From Desulfovibrionaceae bacterium (GTDB lineage: Bacteria > Desulfobacterota > Desulfovibrionia > Desulfovibrionales > Desulfovibrionaceae), in contig JAHZEL010000001.1 of NCBI GenBank assembly GCA_019421865.1, positions 1-64,000 of the forward strand: DNA of 64,000 bases, written 5' to 3'. Of this stretch, positions 1 to 8,213 are shown piece by piece (positions within the stretch are counted from its first letter, which is position 1; each line of letters starts with the position of its first letter). The position numbers and the translations under genes are program-made. The notes below the pieces were generated by a model. It was not told where the DNA came from and made no database searches. It saw only the letters and a program-made list of their open reading frames with translations.

Positions 1-70
1 TGAAGTTATTGTGTGAGACATTTCATATCGAAATTCCAAATGAGTATAGATAACTGCAAATAACAGTTTG

Positions 71-94
71 TAGGGGAGTTCTGATACTCCCCTA
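71..94. other. Perfect 9-bp hairpin in left-edge intergenic DNA
   Basis: Arms TAGGGGAGT (71-79) and ACTCCCCTA (86-94) pair perfectly around a 6-nt loop. Only a weak A/T run follows on either strand, so this may be a terminator for a gene beyond the left edge or an operator. The rest of 1-609 is AT-rich up to about 270 and then mixed; I see no convincing gene in it. Confidence 0.4.
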
Positions 95-609
95 TAAAAA
101 TGGCTATTTATCAACTGTTTGTTGTGACATAGCCTTTTGTAAAAGTGCTCCTTCTGATGAACGGCAAGGGCGCTGCGGGTATAAGTAAGAAGATAAGTAG
201 TTATTTTTCATTGAGTTACGATATATTTTCTAGTCAGGATCCCGGTCGGAAAGGGAATAAAAAATATTTTATAAAATCAAGGAGGGAAGGAGCTCTGCTG
301 CCGTGAAACGCGTGATACTTGTGAGGGCGAGCTGTTGTCGGCGGATTCGGGAAAGGGCATGGCGGGAGCGCTCTTCAGCGGATATGAAAAGCCGCGCATG
401 TCTATTCGGGCCTTGTCTTTCTCCGCCTTATGCCGAGGTACCGGAGGCATAGTATCGGCGGATGATTTCTTTTCGTTTCCTTCATCGTTGCAGAGAGCTT
501 CCTGCTGAGGCATGGCAAGAGCGATGACCGGAAGCCGATCTGCCCCGGCGACAGGCAGAGGGCTGGAACTATCGTTTTCATCCATGCCCTGCAGAGGAAC
601 ATGAGGCAC

Positions 610-646
610 AAAAAAACCACCTGCACAGCATGCAGGTGGTTTTTTA
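610..646 (-). terminator. Intrinsic terminator of ASST-1
   Basis: A 9-bp stem CCACCTGCA/TGCAGGTGG (617-625 and 631-639) with a 5-nt loop is flanked by A and T runs, so it can act on both strands. It lies about 30 nt beyond the stop of ASST-1. Confidence 0.85.
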
Positions 647-677
647 TCAAAAGGCACAGGCCTTTTTTATCAGACGG

Positions 678-2087
678 TTACTTCTTCAGCGCGCTCTTGT
701 AGAGGAACGCCTTGTCGAACACTTCATACCACTTGGGAGCGTCGGGGAACACGACGGTCTTGTGGGAGAGGTCCTTGCCCTTGAGGCCGGGATAGTCGGC
801 GGTGTAACGGAAGGCACGATGCACCATGTTGAACGTGGCGTTGATGTCTTCGATACCCTGAGGATCGGGAATGGCCTCGACTTCGCTCATCATGGGTCTG
901 GCTTCACCCTTGCGGACGAAGGGGTTGATGTATTCCCACACGACTTCCTTGTCCTTGGTCACTTCAAAGATGTGGCCGTTGGCGGTGGAGGTGATGAGGG
1001 TGTTGCCGTTGGGCAGGTGCTGGGTGGAACCCTGATAGGCACTGTAGAAGGAGTTCAGGTTCTTGGCGGCGTATTCCCATTCGATCTTGTTCGTCTTGAT
1101 GTCGACGATCACGGCACGGGAACGGTTGGCCTGAGGACGCTGCCAGCCGTTGTCGAACAGAGCAACCTTGTCGTTGCCGATCCAGGTGGCGTCGTGGTTG
1201 CCGAACAGAATCTGGCTGCCGTCGTCGCAGAAGCTGGGCAGAGCGCCTTCACCGTGGTTGGAGGGGTTGCCGAAGCGCCAGACGACCTTGCCGCTCTTGT
1301 CGTGGTTGACGATGAAGACTTCGCCGAAGTTACGGGAGCTGATCAGAACCTGATTGGTTTCGGGATTGTAGCGGACGCTGTTGATGTGCATCCAGTCGGA
1401 GTCGCCGTAGTAGTTCTTGATGGGCAGGCGATAGTTGATGTCGAACTGATCCTTGCCCGTGCCGATGTGATCCCAGGCATGCCAGGACCAGACTTCATTG
1501 CCCTGAGGATCGACTTCCACGATGTAGTCGGCCCACAGGCCGTCGTAGTTGGGCTTGTGGCCGGTTTCGGTGCCGGGCTTGGGCAGCGTGCCGGGCTTGC
1601 GGCCCTTGGCAATGGCTTCGTCATAGGTCTTGTGTTCCCATGCCACGATGAGGGTGTTGCCGTTGGGCATGCGGTCGAAGGCGTGATGACTCAGCTGCTT
1701 GTCGTTGTAAATTTTGTGTTCCCACACCACGTTGCCGTCCCAGTCGATTTCCTGCAGGCAGCCGGTCATGCCGCCGAAGGGGACCGTGTTTTCGTAGCGC
1801 AGGCCGCGGAGCAGGTTGCCGTTGGGCAGAAGTTCCGCGTAGAGACCGGGGCGACCGGCGGTCTTCCATTCGTGGACAATATTGCCTTCCATGTCCAGCA
1901 GGTAGGAGGAGAAGCCCATCATGGGAGAGATCAGCGTGTAGCCGTCCAGGGCTTTAGCCTTGTCGTACACCAGAACTCCGGTAGGCACGGACATGACTTC
2001 CACTGCGCCGGAGGTCTGGGGATGTGCCAGGACACCTGCTCCGATGAGCAGGGCTGCGGCCAGGGAGGAGGCAATGAATCTGTTCAT
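678..2087 (-). CDS. Exported aryl-sulfate sulfotransferase family protein (ASST-1)
   Basis: This 469-residue secreted beta-propeller protein belongs to the arylsulfotransferase family, which moves a sulfuryl group from an aryl sulfate ester to a phenol in the periplasm. A Sec signal peptide covers about residues 1-28. Aligned by eye to E. coli-type AssT (His252, His356, Arg374, His436), the equivalents are His135 (in SHHAFDRMPNG), His234 (in DWMHIN), Arg252 (in SSRNF) and His298 (in FGNHDATW), so the catalytic set is complete. It lacks the N-terminal beta-sandwich domain of full-length AssT and the Cys-x5-Cys pair oxidised by DsbL in E. coli. The start is supported by AAGGAT upstream. It lies 159 bp downstream of ASST-2, with a terminator between them, so it may depend on read-through. 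Its real substrate is unknown. Confidence 0.88.
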   Translation of the reverse strand: MNRFIASSLAAALLIGAGVLAHPQTSGAVEVMSVPTGVLVYDKAKALDGYTLISPMMGFSSYLLDMEGNIVHEWKTAGRPGLYAELLPNGNLLRGLRYENTVPFGGMTGCLQEIDWDGNVVWEHKIYNDKQLSHHAFDRMPNGNTLIVAWEHKTYDEAIAKGRKPGTLPKPGTETGHKPNYDGLWADYIVEVDPQGNEVWSWHAWDHIGTGKDQFDINYRLPIKNYYGDSDWMHINSVRYNPETNQVLISSRNFGEVFIVNHDKSGKVVWRFGNPSNHGEGALPSFCDDGSQILFGNHDATWIGNDKVALFDNGWQRPQANRSRAVIVDIKTNKIEWEYAAKNLNSFYSAYQGSTQHLPNGNTLITSTANGHIFEVTKDKEVVWEYINPFVRKGEARPMMSEVEAIPDPQGIEDINATFNMVHRAFRYTADYPGLKGKDLSHKTVVFPDAPKWYEVFDKAFLYKSALKK

Positions 2088-2124
2088 GAGATCATCCTTG
2101 TTAAAGGTTACGGGGTTGTTTTTT

Positions 2125-2145
2125 CATGACTGTACTTCAGTCATG
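2125..2145. promoter_or_regulatory. Inverted repeat in the ASST-1 leader
   Basis: CATGACTG (2125-2132) and CAGTCATG (2138-2145) form a perfect 8-bp inverted repeat with a 5-nt spacer, 38 nt upstream of the ASST-1 start. No T run follows it in the direction of transcription, so an operator or a translational hairpin is more likely than a terminator. Confidence 0.4.
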
Positions 2146-2178
2146 GCATTCACTGGGGGAAGCAGTTTTTTGCACAAC

Positions 2179-2209
2179 GGTCCCGGGCTTGAACAGAAAG
2201 CCCGGGACC
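2179..2209 (-). terminator. Terminator-like hairpin after ASST-2
   Basis: A perfect 12-bp stem GGTCCCGGGCTT/AAGCCCGGGACC with a 7-nt loop lies 37 nt past the ASST-2 stop. The T run is poor (GTTGTGC), so termination may be partial and let transcription pass on into ASST-1. Confidence 0.65.
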
Positions 2210-2246
2210 CGGTAAAAGGGTTGATGGAAACCGTGTTGGAGGCTTT

Positions 2247-3671
2247 TTACTTCTTGTCGCTCTTGAGCAGAGCGGGGGCGACAGGACCGTCGACGCCGGC
2301 CTTCAGCAGTTCAAGCCAGTTCGGGGTGCCGGCGGGCATGAGGGTGTGCTTGATGGAGAGGTCCTTGCCCTTGAGTTCGGGGGAGTTGGCAGCGTAACGC
2401 CAGGCCTTGTGCACGGAGAACTGCTGGGTGAAGCCTTCGTTGCTGGCGCTGGAGTAGACCTTGTCGTCCTTGCCCATGGGGTTGATGAATTCCCACACGA
2501 TTCTGTTTTCGGGGGTCACTTCCACGATGTGGCCGGTGTTGGAGGAGGTCACAAGGTAGTTGCCGTTGTCGAGCTTCTGCAGGCCGCCCTGGAAGGCAGT
2601 GTAGAAGTTCCAGTCGGAAGAGCCGGACATGGAGGCCTTCCATTCACGCAGCAGCTTGCCTTCGCGGTTGATTTCCACGGCGCGGCTGTAGTTGCCGGAA
2701 GGACGGTTGTTGCCGTTGTCGAAGATGGTGATGGTGCCTTCCTTGGTCCACACGCAGGCGTGAGGTCCGAAGAGCTTCTGATCGCCGTCGTCGCAGTAGC
2801 CGGCAGGAGCGTCGCCCTTGCCGTAGTTGGCGGGGTTGCCCCAGCGGAACTTGATGCCGCCGTCCTTGCCGTAGTCGATGAAGTACACTTCGGAGAGCTG
2901 ACGGGAAGTGAAGCAGATTTCGTTGTTTTCAGGGTTGTAGGAGAGGCCGTTGAAGTGCGTCCAGTCAGGACCGGCGAAGTAACGGGCGGCCTTGGGGGTG
3001 CAGAAGGTATTGATGTCGAGCTGGTCGGGGTTGGTGCCGATGTGATCCCAGACGTCCCATTCCCACACGGTCTTGCCGGTGCCGCGTTCGACTTCACGAA
3101 TCACGTCGGCCCAGATGCCCTTCACGCGTTCACCCTTGGCACCGACCTTGATGCCGTTGGGGAACAGCATACGGCCGGGCTTGTCGGGATTCATGCCCTT
3201 GGCGATGGCTTCATCGTAGCTGTGATACTTCCAGAAGAGCATCAGCAGGTTGCCGTTGGGCATGACGTTGAAGGTATGATGGGCGAGTTCCACACCGGGC
3301 TTGACGGTGTTGTATTCCCAGATCTTCTTGCCGGTCCAGTCGAATTCTTCAATGATGCCGGCCTGACCGCCGAAGGGAACAAGCCCGGAAGGAGCCACGG
3401 CGTGGCGGAGCAGGTTGCCGGTCTTGGGATCGAGCATGGCGAAGAAGCAGCCGTATTCGCTCTTCCATTCCTGAACGACGTTGCCCGTCATGTCGATGAG
3501 GTAGGTGGTCTTCGCCTGCTGAGGAGCTACGAGCGTATAGCCCTGCATAGCCTGCTTTTCGCTGGTAAGAACACCGAGGGGACCGTTGAATCCTTCATAG
3601 GCCTGAGCGGCAGGGAGAAAGGCGACGGAGCTCAGAAGCACCGCGGCCATAGTACCAAGAAGTTTGTTCAT
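2247..3671 (-). CDS. Exported aryl-sulfate sulfotransferase family protein (ASST-2)
   Basis: This 474-residue secreted ASST-family propeller has a Sec signal peptide ending in AAQA at residue 24. Predicted catalytic residues are His132 (AHHTFNVMPNG), His239 (DWTHFNG), Arg257 (FTSRQ) and His304 (FGPHACVW), all in the family order. Like ASST-1 it lacks the AssT N-terminal beta-sandwich. It is a close tandem duplicate of ASST-3, and bases 2557-2976 (about residues 233-372) are identical to 4650-5069 of ASST-3. The start follows AGAGGA. Transcription probably begins at a sigma-54 promoter near 4018, giving an unusually long leader of about 347 nt. Confidence 0.88.
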   Translation of the reverse strand: MNKLLGTMAAVLLSSVAFLPAAQAYEGFNGPLGVLTSEKQAMQGYTLVAPQQAKTTYLIDMTGNVVQEWKSEYGCFFAMLDPKTGNLLRHAVAPSGLVPFGGQAGIIEEFDWTGKKIWEYNTVKPGVELAHHTFNVMPNGNLLMLFWKYHSYDEAIAKGMNPDKPGRMLFPNGIKVGAKGERVKGIWADVIREVERGTGKTVWEWDVWDHIGTNPDQLDINTFCTPKAARYFAGPDWTHFNGLSYNPENNEICFTSRQLSEVYFIDYGKDGGIKFRWGNPANYGKGDAPAGYCDDGDQKLFGPHACVWTKEGTITIFDNGNNRPSGNYSRAVEINREGKLLREWKASMSGSSDWNFYTAFQGGLQKLDNGNYLVTSSNTGHIVEVTPENRIVWEFINPMGKDDKVYSSASNEGFTQQFSVHKAWRYAANSPELKGKDLSIKHTLMPAGTPNWLELLKAGVDGPVAPALLKSDKK

Positions 3672-4028
3672 ATTTTTCCTCTACCCAGTAAATGTGTACC
3701 CTTTGGGAAAATCCGCACCTTTCAGCGCATCTTTACCCGTTGATGAAACTGCTAAAAACCAAGGCCTCGTCTTTTTTGATTTTTTCTCCTGTAAACGCGT
3801 TTTTTACTGAACCAGCTGTAAAAGGGTTGTGAAGTTTTTTGTCGCGAATGAAAACAATTTAACTCGGCCGGCAACGGATTTTCATCTTCAGCAGTTCCAT
3901 TCGAAGCTCGAATGATGTGCGAGGGGAAAAGATTTCAGTTCCGTGAGCCGCAGTAAAAGTGAACCATCGCTCCTTTGCCGAAATACACTGGAAAAACAGA
4001 CATAATGTGCTGTTGCCATTGAAGAAAC

Positions 4029-4044
4029 TGCAAAAATCATACCA
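4029..4044 (-). promoter_or_regulatory. Sigma-54 promoter (-24/-12) for ASST-2
   Basis: On the minus strand the sequence reads TGGTAT-N5-TTGCA, matching the RpoN consensus TGGCAC-N5-TTGCW with one or two differences. It sits 76 bp from an upstream GTGCG-N6-CGCAC repeat. It is 358 nt from the ASST-2 start; no better gene lies between. Confidence 0.72.
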
Positions 4045-4064
4045 TGTTGATAAATTTCTTATTC

Positions 4065-4077
4065 TTTCAATATATTG
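4065..4077. promoter_or_regulatory. IHF-like site upstream of ASST-2
   Basis: TTTCAATATATTG matches the IHF consensus WATCAANNNNTTR at all but one defined position. It lies between the upstream repeat and the -24 box, the usual place for a DNA bend at sigma-54 promoters. Almost the same sequence is found at ASST-5. Confidence 0.45.
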
Positions 4078-4119
4078 CAGACATGAAACATTCATAATAT
4101 TGTGAATATGGGGACGATT

Positions 4120-4135
4120 GTGCGAAAGGCCGCAC
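4120..4135. promoter_or_regulatory. Upstream activating sequence for ASST-2
   Basis: GTGCG-AAAGGC-CGCAC is an inverted repeat whose left edge lies 76 bp from the last base of the -24 box. ASST-3 and ASST-5 have the same motif at the same distance. A second copy of its left part, GTACGAAAGGC, lies at 4176-4186. This is a probable enhancer-binding-protein site. Confidence 0.7.
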
Positions 4136-4267
4136 GAATTTTGGTCGGCAGAAACGTGAGGTATGTTGCAAAACGGTACGAAAGGCGCCTGCTGAGGAGG
4201 GAATGAGCAAGTCGTTCGGGCCGGAATCTCCGTCTGCGTTCCATCGAAGACGGACAACGCAACACAA

Positions 4268-4301
4268 AGTCCCGGGCCTGAAGAGAATCAGACCCGGGAC
4301 T
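4268..4301 (-). terminator. Terminator after ASST-3
   Basis: The stem AGTCCCGGG/CCCGGGACT, extended inward by CTGA/TCAG, is followed on the minus strand by TTTGTGTTG. It lies about 40 nt past the ASST-3 stop and resembles the hairpin after ASST-2. Confidence 0.7.
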
Positions 4302-4339
4302 GACGAAAAAGGAGAGAGGTCAGAAGTTAAGGGGAGACG

Positions 4340-5764
4340 TTACTTCTTGTCGTTCTTGAGCAGCGCGGGAGCCACGGGGCCGTCGACACCGGCCTTCAGG
4401 AGTTCGAGCCAGTTGGGAGTGCCTTCGGGCATGAGGGCGCGCTTGACGGAGAGATCCTTGCCCTTGAGTTCGGGGGAATTGGCAGCATAGCGCCAGGCCT
4501 TATGCACGGAGAACTGCTGAGAGAAGCCTTCGTTGCTGGCGCTGGAGTAGACCTTGTCGTCAGCACCCATGGGGTTGATGAATTCCCACACGATTCTGTT
4601 TTCAGGCGTCACTTCCACGATGTGACCGGTGTTGGTGGAGGTGATCAGATAGTTGCCGTTGTCGAGCTTCTGCAGGCCGCCCTGGAAGGCAGTGTAGAAG
4701 TTCCAGTCGGAAGAGCCGGACATGGAGGCCTTCCATTCACGCAGCAGCTTGCCTTCGCGGTTGATTTCCACGGCGCGGCTGTAGTTGCCGGAAGGACGGT
4801 TGTTGCCGTTGTCGAAGATGGTGATGGTGCCTTCCTTGGTCCACACGCAGGCGTGAGGTCCGAAGAGCTTCTGATCGCCGTCGTCGCAGTAGCCGGCAGG
4901 AGCGTCGCCCTTGCCGTAGTTGGCGGGGTTGCCCCAGCGGAACTTGATGCCGCCGTCCTTGCCGTAGTCGATGAAGTACACTTCGGAGAGCTGACGGGAA
5001 GTGAAGCAGATTTCGTTGTTTTCAGGGTTGTAGGAGAGGCCGTTGAAGTGCGTCCAGTCAGGACCGGCGTAGCCGCGGTTGATCTTGGCGGTGCAGAACA
5101 CGTTGATGTCGAGCTGATCGGGGTTGGTGCCGATGTGATCCCACACGTCCCATTCCCACACGGTCTTGCCGGTGCCGCGTTCGATTTCACGAATCACGTC
5201 CACCCAGATGCCCTTCACGCGTTCGCCCTTGGGGCCCATCTTCACGCCGCTGGGGAACATCATGCGGCCGGGCTTGTCGGGATCGAGACCCTTGGCCAGA
5301 GCGTCTTCATAGCTGTGGTGCTTCCACACCAGAATCAGCAGGTTGCCGTTGGGCATGACGTTGAAGGTATGGTGCGAGAGTTCTTCGCCGGGCTTGACGG
5401 TGTTGAACTCCCAGATTTTCTTGCCGGTCCAGTCGAATTCTTCAAAAATACCGGCCTGGCCGCCGAAGGGAATGAGGCCGGAAGGAGCGGTAGCGTGACG
5501 CAGCAGGTTGCCGGTCTTGGGGTCGAGCATGGCGAAGAAGCAGCCATATTCGCTCTTCCATTCCTTGACGATGTTGCCCGTCATATCCATGAGGTAGGTG
5601 GTTTTGGCTTTCTGCGGAGCAATGAGGGTGTAGCCCTGCATGGCCTGCTTTTCGCTCGTAAGAACACCAAGGGGACCGTTGAAGCCTTCATAGGCCTGAG
5701 CGGCGGGGACGAATGCGATGGAGCTCAGAAGCACCGCGGCCATAGTACCAAGCAGTTTATTCAT
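4340..5764 (-). CDS. Exported aryl-sulfate sulfotransferase family protein (ASST-3)
   Basis: This 474-residue secreted ASST-family protein is a close duplicate of ASST-2, with the same predicted catalytic residues His132, His239, Arg257 and His304 and a Sec signal ending in AAQA. I chose the ATG at 5764 because GGAGG lies 5 nt upstream; an upstream in-frame TTG would add seven residues that include the ribosome binding site. Differences from ASST-2 cluster outside the shared 420-bp tract, for example before DWTHF (KINRGYAGP against KAARYFAGP). A sigma-54 promoter at 5995-6010 predicts a leader of about 220 nt. Confidence 0.88.
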   Translation of the reverse strand: MNKLLGTMAAVLLSSIAFVPAAQAYEGFNGPLGVLTSEKQAMQGYTLIAPQKAKTTYLMDMTGNIVKEWKSEYGCFFAMLDPKTGNLLRHATAPSGLIPFGGQAGIFEEFDWTGKKIWEFNTVKPGEELSHHTFNVMPNGNLLILVWKHHSYEDALAKGLDPDKPGRMMFPSGVKMGPKGERVKGIWVDVIREIERGTGKTVWEWDVWDHIGTNPDQLDINVFCTAKINRGYAGPDWTHFNGLSYNPENNEICFTSRQLSEVYFIDYGKDGGIKFRWGNPANYGKGDAPAGYCDDGDQKLFGPHACVWTKEGTITIFDNGNNRPSGNYSRAVEINREGKLLREWKASMSGSSDWNFYTAFQGGLQKLDNGNYLITSTNTGHIVEVTPENRIVWEFINPMGADDKVYSSASNEGFSQQFSVHKAWRYAANSPELKGKDLSVKRALMPEGTPNWLELLKAGVDGPVAPALLKNDKK

Positions 5765-5994
5765 AGTTTCCTCCACGGAGATCAATTCTGCAAAAAAGGG
5801 GGACGCCGTGCCTTGCAGTTTGGTGTTCCCGTCAACGACATGGACATGATGTTCTTGTATACTTACCGGGCTTCCTCATTCTCCTTTATGGTATTTATGA
5901 AAAAAAAACATGAGCATCGGACTCTGGTAGAAAATTATATTGTTTCTACGGAGATTTTCCGATCCTGACCTGATCGTTACATTGAAAACAATCT

Positions 5995-6010
5995 TGCAAA
6001 AATCGTACCA
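5995..6010 (-). promoter_or_regulatory. Sigma-54 promoter (-24/-12) for ASST-3
   Basis: The minus strand reads TGGTAC-N5-TTGCA, one base from the RpoN consensus. It is placed 76 bp from the upstream GTGCG-N6-CGTAC repeat, as at ASST-2 and ASST-5. Confidence 0.78.
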
Positions 6011-6029
6011 TGAAATAGAACCAGTTTTT

Positions 6030-6042
6030 TTTCAGTATGTTA
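6030..6042. promoter_or_regulatory. IHF-like site upstream of ASST-3
   Basis: TTTCAGTATGTTA occupies the same position relative to the -24 box as the better IHF-like sites of ASST-2 and ASST-5, but has an extra mismatch to the consensus. Confidence 0.3.
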
Positions 6043-6085
6043 CAAAAGGTGCAAGGCATGTTACAGGATATTTTTTTAACAAGGT

Positions 6086-6101
6086 GTGCGAATTTTCGTA
6101 C
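6086..6101. promoter_or_regulatory. Upstream activating sequence for ASST-3
   Basis: GTGCG-AATTTT-CGTAC, extended to TGTGCGAA/TTCGTACA, is a near-perfect palindrome 76 bp from the -24 box. It is the most symmetrical copy of the motif. The remainder of 6102-6500 is AT-rich and holds no gene that I can support. Confidence 0.7.
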
Positions 6102-6501
6102 AAGCCGGATCGAAGGCTCCGAACAGGTTGCATAATCCTGCGGGAAAAGGGAAAAGGCGAAGAAAATGGGCGTCATGAAAATATAAGAGCCGTAAAAGAG
6201 TACACAAATTCTGGAAAATATAGATAAGCATTGCTGTTGAGAGCTTTTTACTATATGTTAATAATATTATAATAATATGCAAATAAAATGTTTATAAATG
6301 TGGTATAAATAAATGTTCATCTGGCAGAATTTTTCTCTGTGTGAGTCCCATGGCAGAGATATCGGTGCTTTTCCATGAGAGACAGAAACATGAAGCCCGG
6401 CGCGCCTTCACTGCCGAAGGCAAACGACGTTCGTACTGTTTGGTCTGCTTTTTGGGGGAATGCTGTTTTGTTCTCGATACGTTTTTCCGGGGAGATTAAA
6501 T

Positions 6502-6531
6502 AAAAAAGCGGCTCTTCCGAAGAAGAGCCGC
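6502..6531 (-). terminator. Intrinsic terminator of ASST-4
   Basis: The 10-bp stem GCGGCTCTTC/GAAGAGCCGC with a CGAA loop is followed on the minus strand by a run of six T. It lies 38 nt beyond the ASST-4 stop. The loop and lower stem resemble those of the terminator at 10469-10500. Confidence 0.85.
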
Positions 6532-6569
6532 CATCATGGCGCACATGGCGCTGGTCAGACATGGATTTC

Positions 6570-8090
6570 TTATTTACCGGTCTTGCTGGCCTTTTCCCAG
6601 GCTTCCGTGGCCACGGGGGCGAGTCTGCCGAACTGCACGGCCTTGCCCTTGTCCATAACGGGCTGAATGTTGGGCACGTTGCCGTTCACGTCGGGCAGAA
6701 CGATGGCGCCGTGCTTGGGCGGAACAACGGCAGCTTCCACGGGCTTCTTGAGCTGGGGGAAGAATTCGTAGGGCACGGCATAGGAGCGGTAGGTCAGCGC
6801 TGCAATGAGAGCTCCCTTTTCGTTGGCGTTGTAGGGATTGATGTAGTCCCACACGATTTCCTTGTCGGGCGTGACTTCGAAAATGCGGGAGCATGAGCCT
6901 TCATTGATGAGCGTATTGCCGTTGGGCAGGCGCTGGGCATTGGAAATGAAGGAGCTGAAGAAGAAGTTGTCGGACATGGCTTCCATCACGCCCACGGAGG
7001 GACCGGAGTATTCCCAGACCTTCCTCTTGGTTACGGGATCGAATTCCACCACGCGGCTGTAGGCGTGGTTCTGGTCGATGTACATGTTGTCGATGTCGGT
7101 ACCGCCGTTGTCGAAGACCATGATGTTGCCTTCACCGGGCAGCCCTTTGGGGATCATGTGCGTGTGATGGATGCCCGCGAACTTGCCGAGTCTGGAATCC
7201 TCGCCGACGAAGGGCGGGGTCACCTGCCACACGATCTTGCCGGTCTTGTGGTCGATGATGAACATGTGGGAGGTGTTGCGGCTGTCGCAGATGATGTTGT
7301 CCGGATGGAAGCGTTCGTCACCTGCGTCGTACCACTTGTTCGGGCCGAGCCAGGAGGCGCAGTTGACGTGCAGCCAGTCCACGCCCTGATGTTTCTTGTG
7401 ATTCTTTCTCAGGGCGATGGCTTTGGTACGGGCGATGGCGTCGTCCGTGTAGCCGAGTTCCTCAAAGTGATCGGCCGCGGCCCATTTCCAGAGAATATTC
7501 TGGTCCTTGTCCACAATGAGGATGACGTCGTCGAGAAGGACGTCCTTATTGATGCCGGGATGCCTGGAGTTCTCATGTGCCAGAATCAGCATTTTGCCGT
7601 CCATCTTGGGCGTCTGACCGGGGGCGTAGTAGCCCACGCTCATGCCTTCGATCTGGTAGTCGTGGTGCTGGCGGGCCACCCAGGTTTCTCCGTTCTTGTC
7701 CTTGGGCGTACCGGGAATTTCGTCCACCTTTTCAAAGCGGTTGAACTGACGCACGATATTGCCGTCGAAATCGACAATAGCCAGCGTATTGTGATCCTGG
7801 TTGCCCGTAGGCAGCTGGGTGTAAAGGCTCATGCCCACGTAGCCGCCGGGAAAGGCCTTGGCCGGCATGGTATTTCCCGCCTGCATGTTGTCCCATTCCT
7901 TCACCAGATTGCCGTTGCGGTCGATCATTTTGGTGGTTCGTTTGGTGGACATGATGACGTAGGAGTTGAAGGTCTTTGCCGGATCGTACTTTACGGTGCC
8001 GGTAATCTGGATCAGCGGTTTCGCCTGAGCCATGCCGGTGGCGAGCAGCATGGCGGCACAGGTCATGGCAAGAGCTTTGGAAATGTTCAT
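6570..8090 (-). CDS. Exported aryl-sulfate sulfotransferase family protein (ASST-4)
   Basis: This 506-residue secreted ASST-family propeller has a Sec signal ending in AQA at residue 23. The start at 8090 follows AAGGAG with good spacing; the open frame runs 24 codons further upstream. Predicted catalytic residues are His143 (QHHDYQ), His241 (DWLHVN), Arg271 (DSRNTS) and His309 (IHHTHMI). It belongs, with ASST-5 and ASST-6, to a longer subfamily that has an insert with FHPDNIIC before the arginine. It is a tandem duplicate of ASST-5, lying 123 bp downstream of it beyond a weak terminator. I see no sigma-54 promoter of its own, so it may be expressed by read-through. Confidence 0.87.
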   Translation of the reverse strand: MNISKALAMTCAAMLLATGMAQAKPLIQITGTVKYDPAKTFNSYVIMSTKRTTKMIDRNGNLVKEWDNMQAGNTMPAKAFPGGYVGMSLYTQLPTGNQDHNTLAIVDFDGNIVRQFNRFEKVDEIPGTPKDKNGETWVARQHHDYQIEGMSVGYYAPGQTPKMDGKMLILAHENSRHPGINKDVLLDDVILIVDKDQNILWKWAAADHFEELGYTDDAIARTKAIALRKNHKKHQGVDWLHVNCASWLGPNKWYDAGDERFHPDNIICDSRNTSHMFIIDHKTGKIVWQVTPPFVGEDSRLGKFAGIHHTHMIPKGLPGEGNIMVFDNGGTDIDNMYIDQNHAYSRVVEFDPVTKRKVWEYSGPSVGVMEAMSDNFFFSSFISNAQRLPNGNTLINEGSCSRIFEVTPDKEIVWDYINPYNANEKGALIAALTYRSYAVPYEFFPQLKKPVEAAVVPPKHGAIVLPDVNGNVPNIQPVMDKGKAVQFGRLAPVATEAWEKASKTGK

Positions 8091-8148
8091 GAGAACTCCT
8101 TCAGCTGGAAACTGTTGAATGGAATGGACCGCCTCAGCCTGTACAATA

Positions 8149-8185
8149 ATAGCCCCGAACAATACGGATGACTGTTCGGGGCTAT
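8149..8185 (-). terminator. Terminator-like hairpin after ASST-5
   Basis: A 13-bp perfect stem, ATAGCCCCGAACA/TGTTCGGGGCTAT, starts 29 nt past the ASST-5 stop. The following bases are TATTGTAC, a poor T run, so termination may be incomplete and ASST-4 may be co-transcribed. Confidence 0.7.
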
Positions 8186-8213
8186 GTATCAGTGGGTTAT
8201 GAGAGGCGCTGCG

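Noticed and set aside
302..451. Short plus-strand frame after AAGGAGGGAAGGAG
   Set aside because: The GTG start is too far from the purine-rich stretch and the product is a Cys/Arg-rich string with no pattern.
277..657. Minus-strand open frame of 126 codons at the left edge
   Set aside because: Its start lies within the intrinsic terminator of ASST-1, the predicted protein is low in complexity without any family pattern, and there is no ribosome binding site.
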